A stretch of 64,000 bases of DNA from Cytidiella melzeri (GCA_022592445.1 JABYQR010000043.1:124001-188000), one strand, 5' to 3'; positions 21,870-34,165 are shown, numbered from the stretch's first letter. Translations and numbers: made by a program. The notes: a model not told the origin generated them from the sequence alone.

Positions 21870-22458
21870 TCATATTCCCGAGCCGCCCCATTGGACATTA
21901 ACGCCTTTACCGAGAACGCCACCGAGCGCTGTGAAGATTGCATAAGACACTCCCAGGTCGTTGACACTGCATTGCGATTGCGGGCATTGCTCCACAACCT
22001 GGGCGGAAACTGTGGCGCCAGTTTGACTGGCTGAATGTAGCTTTGTTAGCACGCTATACACAGGTATGCTACTCTATTTACTTACCAGTGACGCTCACTA
22101 TGTTGCCACACTCGCTGCTGTAACATGACAAAACGCAGAGTTAATAGAAGTCAGAGAAGATCTTTTTTCACATGTTATCTGGTAGAGTACTCACCGCTTG
22201 AACCGTCCGCTTGGTATGGCGACAAAGTAATCGGCCGGGGCGGTCGTGTAGCCGCAAGTACCCGGTCCCTCGGCAGTCCAGAAGACCGTCGCTGGAGGGA
22301 GTTGACTGGTTGTAAGTCGCCGCCACAAACACTGAATATAGAACACATTTACCAATACCGTGGTGGTTTTCATGACGTACTCGTCTTCTGGCGTTCGAAA
22401 AACTGGCGAGAACCAGCAAAGCGCAAAGGAATTTGAAAGGCGTGATGAAGAACATCAT
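21870..22458 (-). CDS. Small secreted double-psi beta-barrel (RlpA/expansin-like) protein
   Basis: There are four exons: 22458-22381, 22331-22195, 22117-22086 and 22030-21870 (TGA). Introns are 49, 77 and 55 bp, all GT..AG and in phase. The 135-residue product begins with a signal peptide (MMFFITPFKFLCALLVLASF, then SNA). The mature part shows GPGTCGY, ADYFVAIPSGRF, ECGNIVSV, VVEQCPQSQCSVNDLGVSYA and a final VNVQWGG. This is the cysteine and aspartate pattern of small fungal DPBB proteins related to barwin and expansins. These act outside the cell, on or near cell walls, and are often linked to development or host interaction. A TATA-like ATAAAAG lies about 125 bp upstream on the minus strand. 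The final acceptor of intron 2 could shift by three bases. Confidence 0.8.
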
Positions 22459-24083
22459 GATGGCAATGGGAAAGTGTTGGATATGGGGAAGTGTTGGATG
22501 AGAAAAGGGCACCAGGCCGACGCAACAGTGTGTAATGTGAGGGTGAGGTCAACTCTGGGGAACCTGCTCACGGAACGCTGGGCCTTTTATGCGCTTGTTG
22601 TGGGTGCGGCTGCTAGAGAACGAAAACAGAGACATGATGCTCTTGAAACTGCTTGGCGGTGAGTGGCCCGTCGCAGAAAATTGTTGCGTGATGCGTCCCT
22701 GTGGCGTAAGCACTGGTATACGCACATTCAAAGTCTGTGTTGGATTCTCCTGTGGCCATGTCGCGGATTCAAGTCTGTTGATCTCGAAGCTGCCTCGAGT
22801 CATGCTCGCGCAGTTATCCAACATTCGATAGGACACCTATTTAGTGGGCCATTTTGATCTCTTGAGGAGTTCATGAGCCTCGTAGGACTAGCACTGGTAA
22901 TCGCAACGCTCGATTTTCTGAAACAGAGGCAGGGTAGACGGGCGTTCAACCTTCGTGCCTCAGGATCTCTGTCTGACCACGCACCTGAATCATTTGTTCG
23001 CCTGCGTCAGTTCGAGGCGGACTCTGCCCAACAGATCTAGGAAGTCCTTGCGCGTGCTCTGTTCTCCACAGGGTAACAGCGAGTTTACGGTTGCACAATG
23101 CGATTTCTCACGAACACATGATACGGTTTGAATTTCTACTGATCTGCTTCGACCGTCTTCGCGGTTCACGGATATGGTCGCAGGGCCCACTGATTTAGAC
23201 CCAGAGGACCTGGACAACACGCTCGCAGACTATTGTTGCGAATACCTCAAGTGGATGAGGACTCGGCCCAAGGAGCAGAGGAATCAGTCTCTGTGTGCAT
23301 CATGTTCGTTGCCTATCAATTCTATTTGCTAGTGAGGTTACTCGCTGAATTCCGCGCCTCTGCCGGTCTGTGCACAGGCTATTGTCATTCTCTAGGCCGT
23401 GTGTCACCCGACAGGTCAGGATCTTACCGTAGAGCTGGTAGCTCATCTTGGAATCAGGTCGTATCGATTGTCTGTACACGATGTAAATTGTCAATGGTAG
23501 TGTGGAATCTGTCATAAATAACACCACCAACACAAATAAACAGAGCAGGAGAAACAAATCCATGAGCTAAAGAAAGTAAAATAGCACCTTCTATCCCGAT
23601 AATAGTATTATACGTTTCGCTACATCTCATGACAAGCACCCTAAGTGCACAATAGATGTGGGGGCGCAATTTCTCGTGGGCACACGTTCGCGCATCTGGC
23701 AACGCTGCGGTTGAACACATGGGTCGCCCAGTTGTCCAGGACTCGCTGCGCTTGTTGGGTAGGCTACCCACTGTCTCTCGAAGACTTCCTGAGCCTCGTC
23801 GCAGGACTACTGCCGATGACAGCTCCTTCATGAAGCAGGACCACATCAAGGCCACGCACCTCGACGACCACTTGTCCACCCACGTCAAATGGCCGCGGAC
23901 TCTGCCCAAGGACTAGAGGAAGCATTCCTTACGCGCGCTACTACGCCGAAGAGCTCGGTTTGGAGCGGATGTAGTCCAACGTCGACGCGAAAGCTTTGGA
24001 GGAAGACGTCGAGCAGGGGAAGAGAGACCTGCTGTTCTCAGGTACCAAAGATAATTCAGCGCCCATCGGTCGCAATTGCCTCT
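22459..24083. other. Degenerate gene fragments, no intact gene
   Basis: It contains the promoter side of the secreted-protein gene, then two further eroded copies of the fragment first seen at 21,751: one at about 22,873 (MSLVGLALVIATLDFLKQ) and one at about 23,786 ([10 protein letters not shown]). A second conserved piece, readable as [12 protein letters not shown], recurs near 23,015, 23,250 and 23,895. After it a longer frame (AEELGLERM, stop, then DAKALEEDVEQGKRDLLFSG) runs to 24,100. These look like remains of a duplicated gene that I cannot name. Confidence 0.45.
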
Positions 24084-25904
24084 CACTGGGTACAGAGTAG
24101 TATAATAGACTGCAGAATATGGTAAGAATGTTTTAAATAACATTCAACAAAAGCTCACATATTGCACGGCTGTTTACTCAATGTGTGTATCAAAGAATCT
24201 TTGCATTTAGGCTGCTATGTTATTGAATCCCACTGCATTGTGTAATTTTTGCGTGTCCGTCAAGTATTATTTAATAATTAAATGAGTATTAATATTCCGG
24301 TTACGCAATGATTGCACATATTGATTCGTGTAATCCGCTGCATATAAAGGCTCAGAATACGCAAACCTAGACGCCTAATTTCGGGTTCAACCGGAAGGCA
24401 GTGTGTTACATCAAATAAAAATCCGCTTTCGACACGTTGTGTACATCAATGCGTGCCCTCCGTATTCAGACGCAGTTTATGCAATACCAGCGCCCGTGAC
24501 GGAGCAATTCAACCACTGATTATGCAAAGTGACATTGTGACACTGTGATTCGTGACGTCTTGCGGTGATCATTCCATGTTTATTTTTATTTTTATTTCTT
24601 TATTTTTAATTTTTTGGTAGAGCCTGAACGGGAAGTGGGCAGTCCGCATTACGGTCCACCTAGGCTCGTCCCCAGCCGTTCATGTTCGCGCCTCCATTGC
24701 TCGTCTCGGTTGGCGCGTTCAGCTTGCGTCCGGACTGGCTGGCGAGTCTACGGTCCACCATCTCCCAGCTGGTACGAGGGCTCTATATATTCGAACGGTC
24801 GTTTAGGGGAAATGCTTTCTCGCACGGAATAAAACCCCAGGCCTCAAGCAGGGGACATTCGCTCACGGCTAATTCAACTCATACCATCCTCCCCATCCGC
24901 AATCTGCTTGCGTACAGACTTCCCACAAATTGCTCAGAGCGAGAAGCACGAGACGAGTGGCGAGATAGCGTCGAAGGCAGAAGCGCGCTGTGGTCTGGAA
25001 TCCCGGGTGGCAGGAAAGAGACTATAAGAGGTCATGTTCGCTCCAGCGTTCGTCTCATTCGCCACACGTGAATTCATCCTTCTTTTTAAATCCAGGTCTT
25101 TTGGTGTATTTTGAGAGTGAACTTCTCAAGCGTACGCACAAGAAGGCTAGTATCGGGAAGTGCTTCATCGCGGCAGCGCGGGAATTTTTCGTTCCTTGCC
25201 ATCAGCGATGTTCTGGTTCTCCCCCATTACTAACAGCCAGGTAAGCTTTACACGCCGCGTTCAAGCGCATATGCATGCTCAATACGAGGCATATAGGCTA
25301 GCGTCCTTCCAGTGACCGTCGCGAATTACACAGTGACGATTGCAACCGAACTTGTCAGGATCTCCTTCCGTTATGCCTCAGCAAGTTTCACTCATCTCAT
25401 ATCTCATATCTCAGGAGGCCGGCTCTTGTCTCGTGGGACGGTGCGAAATTTTACATCCCATCCGCCGCTCTCTCGGGGTCAGCATATCGTTCGACGGAGA
25501 CGACGACGACGACGGTTCTCTCTGGTCAAGGTACTTACGCCTTTACGTTGCTACTCAATTGCACTGCGTAGTTGACCAAAAACACCAGCATTGTCCCTTG
25601 TCTTGCCTTACGCGGTGTGGCGAACACGATCGCACGTTCACTGCGTGCCAAAATCCTTCTCCGCCCGTCGACTTCGTCTCTATCCCGCAGACCATCCCTC
25701 ATTCATACTTGCTCAACAATAGTGAACTCGCAGAACGACAGAGAGACCGATGGATATAGCGCCGCGGAGTACATCATATACGCACCGCTCAAGTGTACTG
25801 CTGCGCTCATATTTCCTTACGCTTCACTGCAGGACGATTGTGCGGACACTCAACGTACGGACACGTGTAAGCAAATTGGATGGTTAGCATGCAAGGACGT
25901 TGTT

Positions 25905-26015
25905 GAACGGCGCTGAGCGGTGCCGAGCGGTGTAGAGCAGTGTCGAACGGTGTCGAACGGTGCCGAGTGGTGTCGAACGGTGCCGAGCGGTGTCGAACGG
26001 TGTTGAGCAGTGTTA
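25905..26015. repeat. Degenerate 10-11-bp tandem array (GTGTCGAACG type)
   Basis: About ten copies of a unit close to GTGTCGAACG or GTGCCGAGCG lie head to tail. The array is duplicated in the right inverted arm at 58,692-58,802. Confidence 0.85.
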
Positions 26016-26514
26016 ACGACATCAGACTCTACAGCCCGAACCTCCAGGCAAGTACTGACATTGGACTAAGGTAGGCAAGGAGGGGCAAGGCAGGAACAAT
26101 AGAATGAGAAGAATGTACACCGACAACCGTGGACAATCATTGGGGTCCTTATCTGCAGACTCAAACACGAGCTCCTTAGGGTCCTGCCAGTGGCATCAAA
26201 TGCCACAGCAGTTGTCTCAGCTCATCCTCAATGAGACACTCTCCACAGAGCGCCACTAAGGTGCAGTGATAATACATAACTAGTCCGTGTACAAAAAGTG
26301 TAGTCTGAAATACCAACTGAGGCTTGTATGGTGTAGTTGTGCAGAGGATGGAGAGTATGAGCAGGATCATTAAGCGCCGCAAATAATCCGCCGGCTGCTT
26401 TTGGAGGTGTACCATGGTACACCTCGAGATGTCAGAGAAGTCCTCCAATCAGGTACAAGCCACTTACAGCACAAGTCAGTTGTGCATTCAAAGAGAAAGG
26501 TCAAAGTAAACTCA

Positions 26515-26690
26515 CGGCTTGACAAACAACACAATCTGCTTGCCTTTGGGGGTCTCCGCGACAGACCCGCACGGTAGACGCAGAAGAGACCTCGCGGTAA
26601 GCAAGAGGCACGTTTGTGCTGGTAGCACAGCTGAGGATAGCCTTGTGCTCGAGCTCATGCTGCATGCTTCCCAACACGAGAGATGTTAAA
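26515..26690 (-). pseudogene. Gene-fragment exon in the left arm, unknown protein
   Basis: The minus strand encodes ELEHKAILSCATSTNVPLAY, then REVSSASTVRVCRGDPQRQA and a DCVVCQ cluster, ending at a GTGAGT donor. This is the copy of 58,021-58,191. It has coding character with a C-x2-C pair but is separated from any recognisable start or partner exon. Confidence 0.4.
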
Positions 26691-26986
26691 GAGTGGTGAA
26701 TTAGGAGGTGCTTAACAGATAAGGATTACAGTAATGCATGTGGTGCAAAATCCACCTCAGAGCCGTTGAATGGTGAGATCATCAAGTTGACAGCTTTGAT
26801 CTACTGTCTAGATCAACGGTATGAAATCCACGTCAGCCTTGCACAACACAACATGACAAAAACATGGCAAGGAAGGGAATACTTACTTACATTGAATGTT
26901 GCCCCGGCACATCTTGCATGTGATGGCATGTGAAGATTCTGCGCTGCATGTCAAGCACACAAACCATATCTTTGTGTTTTGAATTG

Positions 26987-29471
26987 AATGCTTGATCCCT
27001 TTGGCATGGGCACAGATGAACAACTGAACAACTGATAGGCACATTGTTGATATATGGGATGGTAATGTTGGGAATCTCAGGCTGTAGAATATGAGTAATG
27101 TCCTCCTGAAAAATGGGTACCAAGTATGTCCAGCCCATGGGTATCATTGTCAGACGCATCACACCAAAAGGCGTTTGGAAGATTGTCATGTCGCGTGAGG
27201 ATTCCGCCAGCAGTCAATTGTCATAGCCCACAAACAGATCTAAGATACCACTGCAGGTGCGACCACCAAAGCTTTCGGCAAGATGGTCCGGCATAGGCGT
27301 AACCCCTGAGTGCTCAATAGTGACACAGTTTAGAGGTTCAAGCAAATGTACTATGCGAAGCACTCCAGACTTCTTCGCGACAGGGAACCAGCACGAGCAA
27401 TAGGTGGCATTGGAAGGTTTGTAGACCCCTGATTTCATCTTCTCGTGTATGATCCTGCAGCATTTGTCATATATCCCAGGCAGTATTGGCATATTCTTTT
27501 CAACCCACGGTATGTGGTTGATGACAGGGAATTTGACTGGCAGAAAGAAGTCTTTGCGGAACTTGCCTCGCTTGTTGTCAGACCACGCAAACGCGTTATT
27601 GTGCAACATGTAGAAGTAGTGTAAGAGGCGACGCTTCTCTGGCCAGAGAAAATTCCTGCCGTGTAATTTGTCAACCTTGCGCATCCGTTTGTTGGTGTAT
27701 TGCCCCCGTAGCGTAAAATTGGGGATGTTTGCATAGTCAATGACTGGCATTGCAGCGAGCGGGTCACCTTTGATATCTTGTACGGTGCAAAACTCACGAG
27801 GCAGAGTGGCCTTGACAGGTTTCACCTTTAGGTGCACTGGCTTGTACGTTTTCTTTGCGCCAACAAACATGTTGCGCATAGCATTAGATTCAACCCCCAG
27901 CGTATGCCAGGCGGTTGCCGAGAGAGAAGAGATGAGATTGAGGAAAGGAAGCTGAGCCAGCATATCTTGTAATTTTGCATTTTCTGTAACGTCGCTAGGT
28001 GAGACTGAGAGAGAAGAGTAGAGAGTAGAGTATATGTTGAACCATTGTGTATACAGAAGCAAGGAAACGAGATTCAGGAGTCATAGAAGGGGTATAACAG
28101 AGATCTCCTCAAGTAGGGCTCGAATCCTCAAATCTCAAAAATCCTTTTTGGGTAGGCAAAAGCAAGTAGGGCCACACGGTTGTGTCAGCACCGTGATGAC
28201 CTTTTTTGTATTTGGACAATGCAACGTAATTGTCTGGTTCTTGTTGTCAAAGTACGCACAACTGTGGAAGCGATGACATTGAAAGGCCTCCCCAAAAGTA
28301 TGTCATACGCGGTTTGACAGATCATTTGAACCTGTAGATATCATGTTGCCTATGGGGAACGGTACGTTGCACGCCAGACTGAGCAACTTGTTGACCTAGC
28401 CGTTAGCACTCTGCATCTTGATGCGCACCATGGGATCATAAGTGAAACACAGCGCGTGGCAGACCGCTTCCAAAGCAGCAACAATTTGACAACCTGGGTC
28501 CAATATGGCGTCAATTTCCTCTGTCCCTGCTACGACCATGCAGACTGTACGGAGCGCATGTGTCTTGCAAGCCAATAAGAATGGCTCCGCAGTTTTGCCT
28601 GGTGGGAGAGCACAAAGGTACGCCTCGTATGGATCACCAAGTCATAAGATGTGTTTGGATTTGGCCCTATCAACATAAGAGACCTCCACCTGCGGCAACA
28701 CCACTTTGCCTTTGGCCTTCAGAAAATTAGCCATGTTTGGCGGCCCTTGAACTGGCGCGCGCTTTGGAGTAATGAGGTTGCGCATCTGGCTTCGCATGTC
28801 TGGCGACAGTGCAAAGAGTTCTTCAGGCAACAGTGAAACCTGCTGTTCCTTGAGTGTACGGTTGAGAACACTCTCTACTTTCATTGGGTTCTCTATAATT
28901 GTTGTTGTATGGTATGCCGGTTCTTTTGCCTGGTCCCTTGGCTTTGGCGGAGCCACTACGTTCCGCTAAAACGGCGGTAAGTATGTAGTGTCCTTTGCTG
29001 CCGTGTGCGGATGCTCAGGCTCTTTTGCTAGCTGCGGAGCAGCTGGCGCTGGTGTTTGATTGGCCTCTCTTTTGAGTGGTGCTTCCGCCAGCTTGGCCGC
29101 AGTCCTAGCCACTTGCGCCAGAGCTGGAAGGATCTCTGGCCTTCCTTGTCCTGGCCGCGGTGGGAAGTACACCCTGTCAAACTTCTGTTTTGCACTACGC
29201 AGCGCACAGATTTTGTTTTGTAGCACCAAGATACAATCATCCTCATTGCCTCCCAGAGCATACGCCGAAGCCATTTCTGTCGAGTGTGTCACTTCATCCT
29301 CAACAATATTGAACAGCATTGCCTGCTGGGGCTGCTGCAAAGGGTCACCAAACACCTCGTCCAAAACCGCGTTGTAGGCAATGTTGTTTGGCGTGGTCCT
29401 CTGACCCGGATTCCATCAATGCCACTTGTTCATGCAATGTTGCATACAGCAACCTGGCAAACTTTGTGAAT
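26987..29471 (-). pseudogene. pol: Gypsy C gag end, protease and RT (downstream part)
   Basis: This is the continuation of Gypsy C after the Gypsy E insertion. On the minus strand 29,471-28,966 encodes the Gag end (QQPQQAMLFNIVEDE). The same frame continues after a TAG through 28,956-28,642, then the protease region (AILDPGCQIVA near 28,500). It continues into RT at 28,062-27,214 (SRWF-like CSCWFPVAKKSGVLRIVHLL and the motif A LDLFVGYD). It ends in the inverted arm with YINNVPI, where the family normally has two aspartates at the catalytic site. Several stops are present. The element is truncated after RT. Confidence 0.8.
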
Positions 29472-29476
29472 AAAAC

Positions 29477-29736
29477 TGTTAGGGCTCTGTATATGTGCAC
29501 AAGCATCTTGAGGCCAGATCAGTAGATCCGGCCATTATCTATATCGATTAGATAGTGGGCCAGCACCCATCGTGGGAAAATAGTGTACCGTATATAGTAG
29601 TACTACATAGTAGCAGATCTCAGTACTTAGGACTGAGATCTGGTAGATTTAGGGATCATCCTTTTATCTTGTACACACGTAGGTTCCAAATATTGGTCAT
29701 ACTTACTTGTGTGCGCTCAAAAAGACACCCCTTACA
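29477..29736 (+). repeat. 5' LTR of Gypsy E (260 bp)
   Basis: It starts TGTTAGGGCTCTG and ends ACCCCTTACA. It contains GTATATAGTAGTAC, a TATA-like element, and the palindrome CAGTACTTAGGACTG-like core around 29,618. Confidence 0.85.
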
Positions 29737-29875
29737 CTTTTTTAAGTGCCCAAATCCTACCTACAATCGAATTGAATTCCACTTTACTCTACATCACTCT
29801 ACATCACCAAAAACTACCTACTTGCCCTACAAATCCCCAATCCCAACACCCCCGGACACACCCTGAAGATCCCGG

Positions 29876-30914
29876 ATGTCAGACGCAAATAAAACTACAA
29901 AATTGCGTGAAACATCCAATTCACGTTGAACGGCCCATGGCCAATCAATATCAGCCGTCAGTCACGCAACCAGTGAGGCTGACACCAAAAACATGGCCAT
30001 CATGCTCAAGAGCAAGCATGAGGCCGAGGAAGATCCATTGCAGGCACAAAAGGGCAACCCTGACAAACTCAAGTCGGTGGGTCAGACATTCACCGAAGTC
30101 CAAGATGGGCAGCAAGGCAAAAAGGCGCTTGCCCAAACTTCTTCAACCAAGACCACCACTTGAAGGTGGCTGCACACGAGGGGAAACCCTCAGCAGTCAC
30201 TGGAGTCCTCACGGACGCAATGGAGGCACAGCGACAGCTGAAAGCCCCACACACACAAGCGCAGGAACCTCCCAGTGAGGACGGGTCAACTTGCCCTCCA
30301 CTGAAGAGCCCATTCAGTAGCACCGTAGACAGACGTAGGGACGTTGTAACACGGAAAGGTGACCAATTGAAATTGGCAAAAAGCCAAGTTGTAACAGTTC
30401 AAGAAGAACAAAGGGCTGAAGGCTTGTTAGACCCAGAACTCGCTAACGCGATGCTGCAAACTTACAAAGGTCAGAAAAAGAGCAGAACCGCGTACAGAGA
30501 GTTGAGGCACAAGCAAAGAGAACAGGAAGAGAGGTTTCAGCGGGTTGAGGACTGGAACCACAACCTGATATGTTATCTTCATAACATCTTTGAAGCGTGT
30601 AACATAGATGTGCTGGGCGCCGAGGTAAGGCGCTGCAAGGCAGCCAAAGAACATGTTGGGCAACCAGACCAATAGAGGCACCCTCAAAGGACCCAGCTAC
30701 GGACCCAGACAAAAACCAAGATCCAATGGGTGCCGAAGTAATTGCTACTAGCAATGAAGAGGCATGGTACACCGACCCTGACAAGCACGCTTGTCAAACA
30801 ATGACTGAAGAAGAAGTAGTACCTGCTTGTGCAGGGAAGGACCAAGCCACTTGACTTAGAGAGGCTGGCCTATTGCCAAACAGGAAAGCAACTGCAGCGA
30901 GTGGCTCTGCCCCA
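29876..30914 (+). pseudogene. gag: Gypsy E gag, first part
   Basis: It begins with an ATG shortly after the 5' LTR (MSDANKTTKLRETSNS) and changes frame near 30,160. It then continues as a charged, glutamine-rich helical protein (RELRHKQREQEERFQRVEDW) to about 30,675 and, in another frame, to SGSAP at 30,900, where the retroposon is inserted. The same SGSAP is read again at 39,758, where gag resumes. Confidence 0.6.
30899..30914 (+). repeat. Target-site duplication of the poly-A retroposon, left copy
   Basis: GAGTGGCTCTGCCCCA here matches GAGCGGCTCTGCACCA at 39758-39773 in 14 of 16 positions. It is the type of long target duplication made by target-primed reverse transcription. Confidence 0.7.
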
Positions 30915-31560
30915 CACACGTTGACCTCGAACCACCATCATCCTAGTTAGGCGCCCGCACCGTCTGAGCTAGTACACCCCCTCGTGCATCCCCCCTCCCC
31001 CTTCCCTTCCAAAAATCACCTCCATTGAGGTCCCAAGGCCCATTAGGCCGCTCTGCGGCTTAGGTCTTGTGGAGACCGACGCTGCAGCAACCTGAGCCGG
31101 AGGGAGTTACGCAGCGTTCCCTGCTGTGCCCTCTGGGCACCCACGCACCCGCCCTTACGAGGCGGCGCAACCATGTGCAGATTCACCCTCACTGCCAGGA
31201 CCAGTCCAGGCGGTGGGACCTTGAATTCGTCCCCGCCCCACGGGGGGACAAAGTGCTATGTGGCCGTGTCAGGCGGCGGGTAGGCGGGGCGTGGCCCCTC
31301 AAGTTTTAACAGAACAAAGGGGCTTATGGTGCGTACAATCTCTCGTTGTGCACTATGTGGCCCTTGTACTGTGGCGTAGTACCACGAATATATCTCCTTT
31401 ATGCCCCTTCACACCTAGTCAGCCTTTGTCTGCGCGTGACTGCGATGTTATAAGAGCCCCGACGCCCTTACTGAAATGCTTCTCTCGACACCCCCCCCGG
31501 CCTCTAGTGTTGAGCTTTGCATCCCCAACCACCGCCAATACCTGCTCACACGCGCTCAGC

Positions 31561-31949
31561 ATGCCTGACCCCATCCCACCTGATTCTACGCCAGCAACGG
31601 TTGCGGACTTCCTTGTGAAGACTGCCAATCAGTTTCTGTCCATCCAGTTCAGCATGACTGCCATGAGCGATCTTCTCGACCACAGGATCAGGGAACTGGC
31701 CCCAGACGTTGGCTCCGTCGTGAGCACCTTCTCCCAACGCTTAGGTGAGCTGTTCACGTTCTGGGCAGACCGCATCCAGCCCCATGATGGCCAACTACAA
31801 ATGCTTTTCCCGTCCATTGTCTGTGACTGTGAGGCGCAGCGCATCGCACTCCTGGAGCAAATCCGTGTCATGGCCAAGTGGGTGGAGACGGCTGAGGCCG
31901 CTGTCCCCTCCAACGACTCTGTCCTGATGGAACAAATCACGGGCATTTC
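31561..31949 (+). CDS. ORF of the poly-A retroposon, N-terminal part (continues at 39142)
   Basis: It starts at ATG 31561 (MPDPIPPDSTPATVADFLVK). Its codon frame is cut after two bases of a serine codon at 31948-31949, where the TIR element begins. Joining to 39142 restores the frame exactly and gives about 276 residues ending at 39583. It is mostly helical with no motif I recognise. It is rich in leucine and glutamine, as in Gag-like or LINE ORF1 proteins, but has no zinc knuckle. Confidence 0.6.
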
Positions 31950-32614
31950 TGTCACAGATTTTCAATGTTTCTACAAGACTTGCCTTACCAGGCAACGGTA
32001 TTATTGGGAATATTTAAGCGCTTGTCAAGCGCTTATCCAGCGCTTATCTGGCGCTTATCAGGCGCCTATTCCGGCGCTTATTCTCAGTGCCTATCAATTG
32101 ATGCGCTGATGCGCCTTCTGCCTCTGATACGCTCCTTTCCTTATCTGTGTATCACATGATAGAACTCTCTGGAACCTTGTGGAACTTGCTGGAACTATGA
32201 TGTCATAGTTTAGAACATTCCATTAGATGATGTCATAGTTCATAGAACCTTCTGGAAAAGTCTAGCCTTGTCTTAGAACAAGCTAGAACAAGTCTAGCCT
32301 TGGAGCTGGGTCATGGGGTCAGGTCATGGGGACAATTGCTATTGGTTGATTATTGAAGTGGCACCACTAGGGCATAGGGCATGCTTAGTAAGGTAGATTA
32401 CTTCGCTTACTCATGTAGGTATTAGGGGTCTTAGGGTAGTACCTGGGGTCCTCCCCTTCATGTATATATAGAGGCACTCCTGAGGGCATATCCCCTCAGT
32501 CTTATCCACTCTGTTGATAAAGGACTACTCAGTACTCACCAGTACTTCGCTCACCACCACTCTTACTCTCTATCTCACCACATCCCCCTCAAGTTAACCA
32601 AGTTATCTGGTGAG
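31950..32614 (+). repeat. Left 665-bp terminal inverted repeat with inward promoter
   Basis: It contains tandem AGCGCTTATC-type units (32,015-32,090), paired ATGATGTCATAG motifs near 32,195-32,240, TGTATATATAG at 32461-32471 and a CTGGTGAGT splice-donor-like end. The right repeat carries the same signals in inverted order. A partial third copy, in the same orientation as the right one, is at 60624-60971. Confidence 0.88.
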
Positions 32615-32644
32615 TGTAGCATTACTGTTACAATTTCTGCCAAA

Positions 32645-34165
32645 GTGTCGTCGCTTGTTGGCCAGTGGCACAAAGGCCATGCACCCCCTCCTCAGCCAAA
32701 TGGGCTATTTGCCTCCATCCATGCGCCCCACTCGGACAAGAGGCAGACCGGAGGAAAGGGCAAGAAACGCCCTGCCGCCCCAGCCATCTTTGGTGAGGAG
32801 CAGCCTGCAAAACGGCAGGCCTCAACCAACGAGGCTCAGCGGGTGCAAGACCCCTACGCCATCCCGCGCGACTGGGATTGGGACAAGATCAGCGCCATAA
32901 GTCCTCTCATGAAGGTCTGTAACGGTTGCATTCCCCCCCGAGTTGGCGTTAACAATTGGGAAAGTGTTCGAGTTCCGCCCCAGGGGCACTCAGGCCACCC
33001 CTGCCTCATCCCAACCCGGGTTGTACGCAACGGCTACAGCCACGCCTGCCAATCCCGCGGGTCAAACCCAAGGACCCCCAACTCTTTCAGCCAAGGCAAC
33101 CCCTCCTGCCCAGACAAAGCCCAAGGCGCCAGTTGTCCATGTGCCAGCCCCCAAAGACTCCACCAAGCTTTTGCGGGTGGTCTTCCCGACCGCAGTCTCC
33201 AACCTTACGCACCAACGGAATGAGCTCGACATCCGTGAATGGGCTTGGGGCATTCTTGCCCGCTACGGTGAGGAGGCTAACAACGTCTGCGGCCTCCACT
33301 GGCACGATGGTGGCGTCCATGTCGATATTTGTTTCCAAACCCGTCCTACAGTTGCCTCCCGCAATTACCTTGGACAGGAGTTGGAGTGGCTTGCGAACTT
33401 CCAAGGCTCAGCCCGCATGGCCACCATAGACTTCTACAACCCCATCACACAACTGGCGGTTTGGGCCCTGCGCACTCACAATGCAGCCACGCAACAGGAG
33501 CTCTCCATTTAGGGCATCATCTCCGCCATCAAGCAGGAGAACCTGTGGATCTCTGAGTGTGTGCTGACACACATTCAGTCGCCAAAGCCCTTCTGGATAG
33601 ACCCTTGGGGCGGGTCTGGCACCTTTGTCTTTGCTGTATACGACAACTGTGACGGCTCTGTTAGTGCTGGGTGGTGCAAGTGCAAGCTACGCATTGCAGG
33701 AGTCGAGCACGTCCTGTCTCGTCACGACCTCACCGCCCGGATCCCTCTGTGTGACAAGTGTTGGCACTGGCAGCACCCCGGGAGCACCTGTAAAGGAGGG
33801 AAGCTGTTCTGCGCAAAATGCTCCTTTTCCCACCTGGAGGTGGATCATCCCAGATTCTGCGTTAACAAGGACTGCCAGCGCGCTCAAGTCGAGACTCAGA
33901 AGTGCGGACAGTCTGCAATCACGTCTACTGCGCAAACTGCAACTCTATGGAGCATGCGCCATCCTCAAGAGAGTGTCCGTACAACAAGCGTGCTGGTGAC
34001 CGCGACACCAAGCAGTGGTTTGACAGGAACTTACCCAAATTCTCTGCAAATGACATCCTCAAACGTGGGAGAGCGTACAATGGCGAGGTTGCCGTGGAGG
34101 TTGAGAAGCGACACCAGCTGTCTGGAGACAGGCCTGCGCTCGAGGATACGGTTATGGTCACCTGA
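32645..34165 (+). pseudogene. ORF1 of the LINE-protein element
   Basis: The sequence encodes a basic proline-rich N terminus (KRQTGGKGKKRPAAP). It shifts frame at a run of seven C near 32,935 and continues (VVFPTAVSNLTHQRNELDIR, then WGILARYG). It has a TAG at 33510-33512 and then a cysteine cluster (CDKCWHWQHPGSTCKGG, CAKCSFSH). After another frame change near 33,895 a second cluster (CNHVYCANCNSMEHAP, ECP) follows. CCHC-type clusters are usual in ORF1 of I/Tad-like LINEs, where the protein binds the RNA. Confidence 0.7.

Larger units (their letters stand above)
24084..27104 (+). repeat. Left arm of a 3,021-bp inverted repeat
   Basis: Every position x pairs with 84707 minus x in 57603-60623. 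Translated frames from several places in the two arms are identical and equally offset, so there is no net indel and little or no divergence. The outer end begins CACTGGGTACAG. The arm holds an AT-rich stretch (24,130-24,640, with T/A runs near 24,590), a 600-bp region with a TATATATT motif near 24,785, a decamer array (25,905-26,010), gene fragments, and at its inner end part of the Gypsy C RT (26,987-27,104, minus). No intact gene is recognised. Confidence 0.93.

Noticed and set aside
25312..25759. Overlapping open frames in the inverted arm near 25.3-25.8 kb
   Set aside because: They are identical in both arms only because the arms are identical; codon usage and composition give no coding signal and no splice-consistent gene could be built.
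31950..32614. Treating the 665-bp repeat as a plain solo LTR
   Set aside because: It has a TG start and a TATA box, but no CA end and no target duplication is visible, and its partner is inverted at the exact other end of the scarless insertion. It is kept as an alternative, not the main call.
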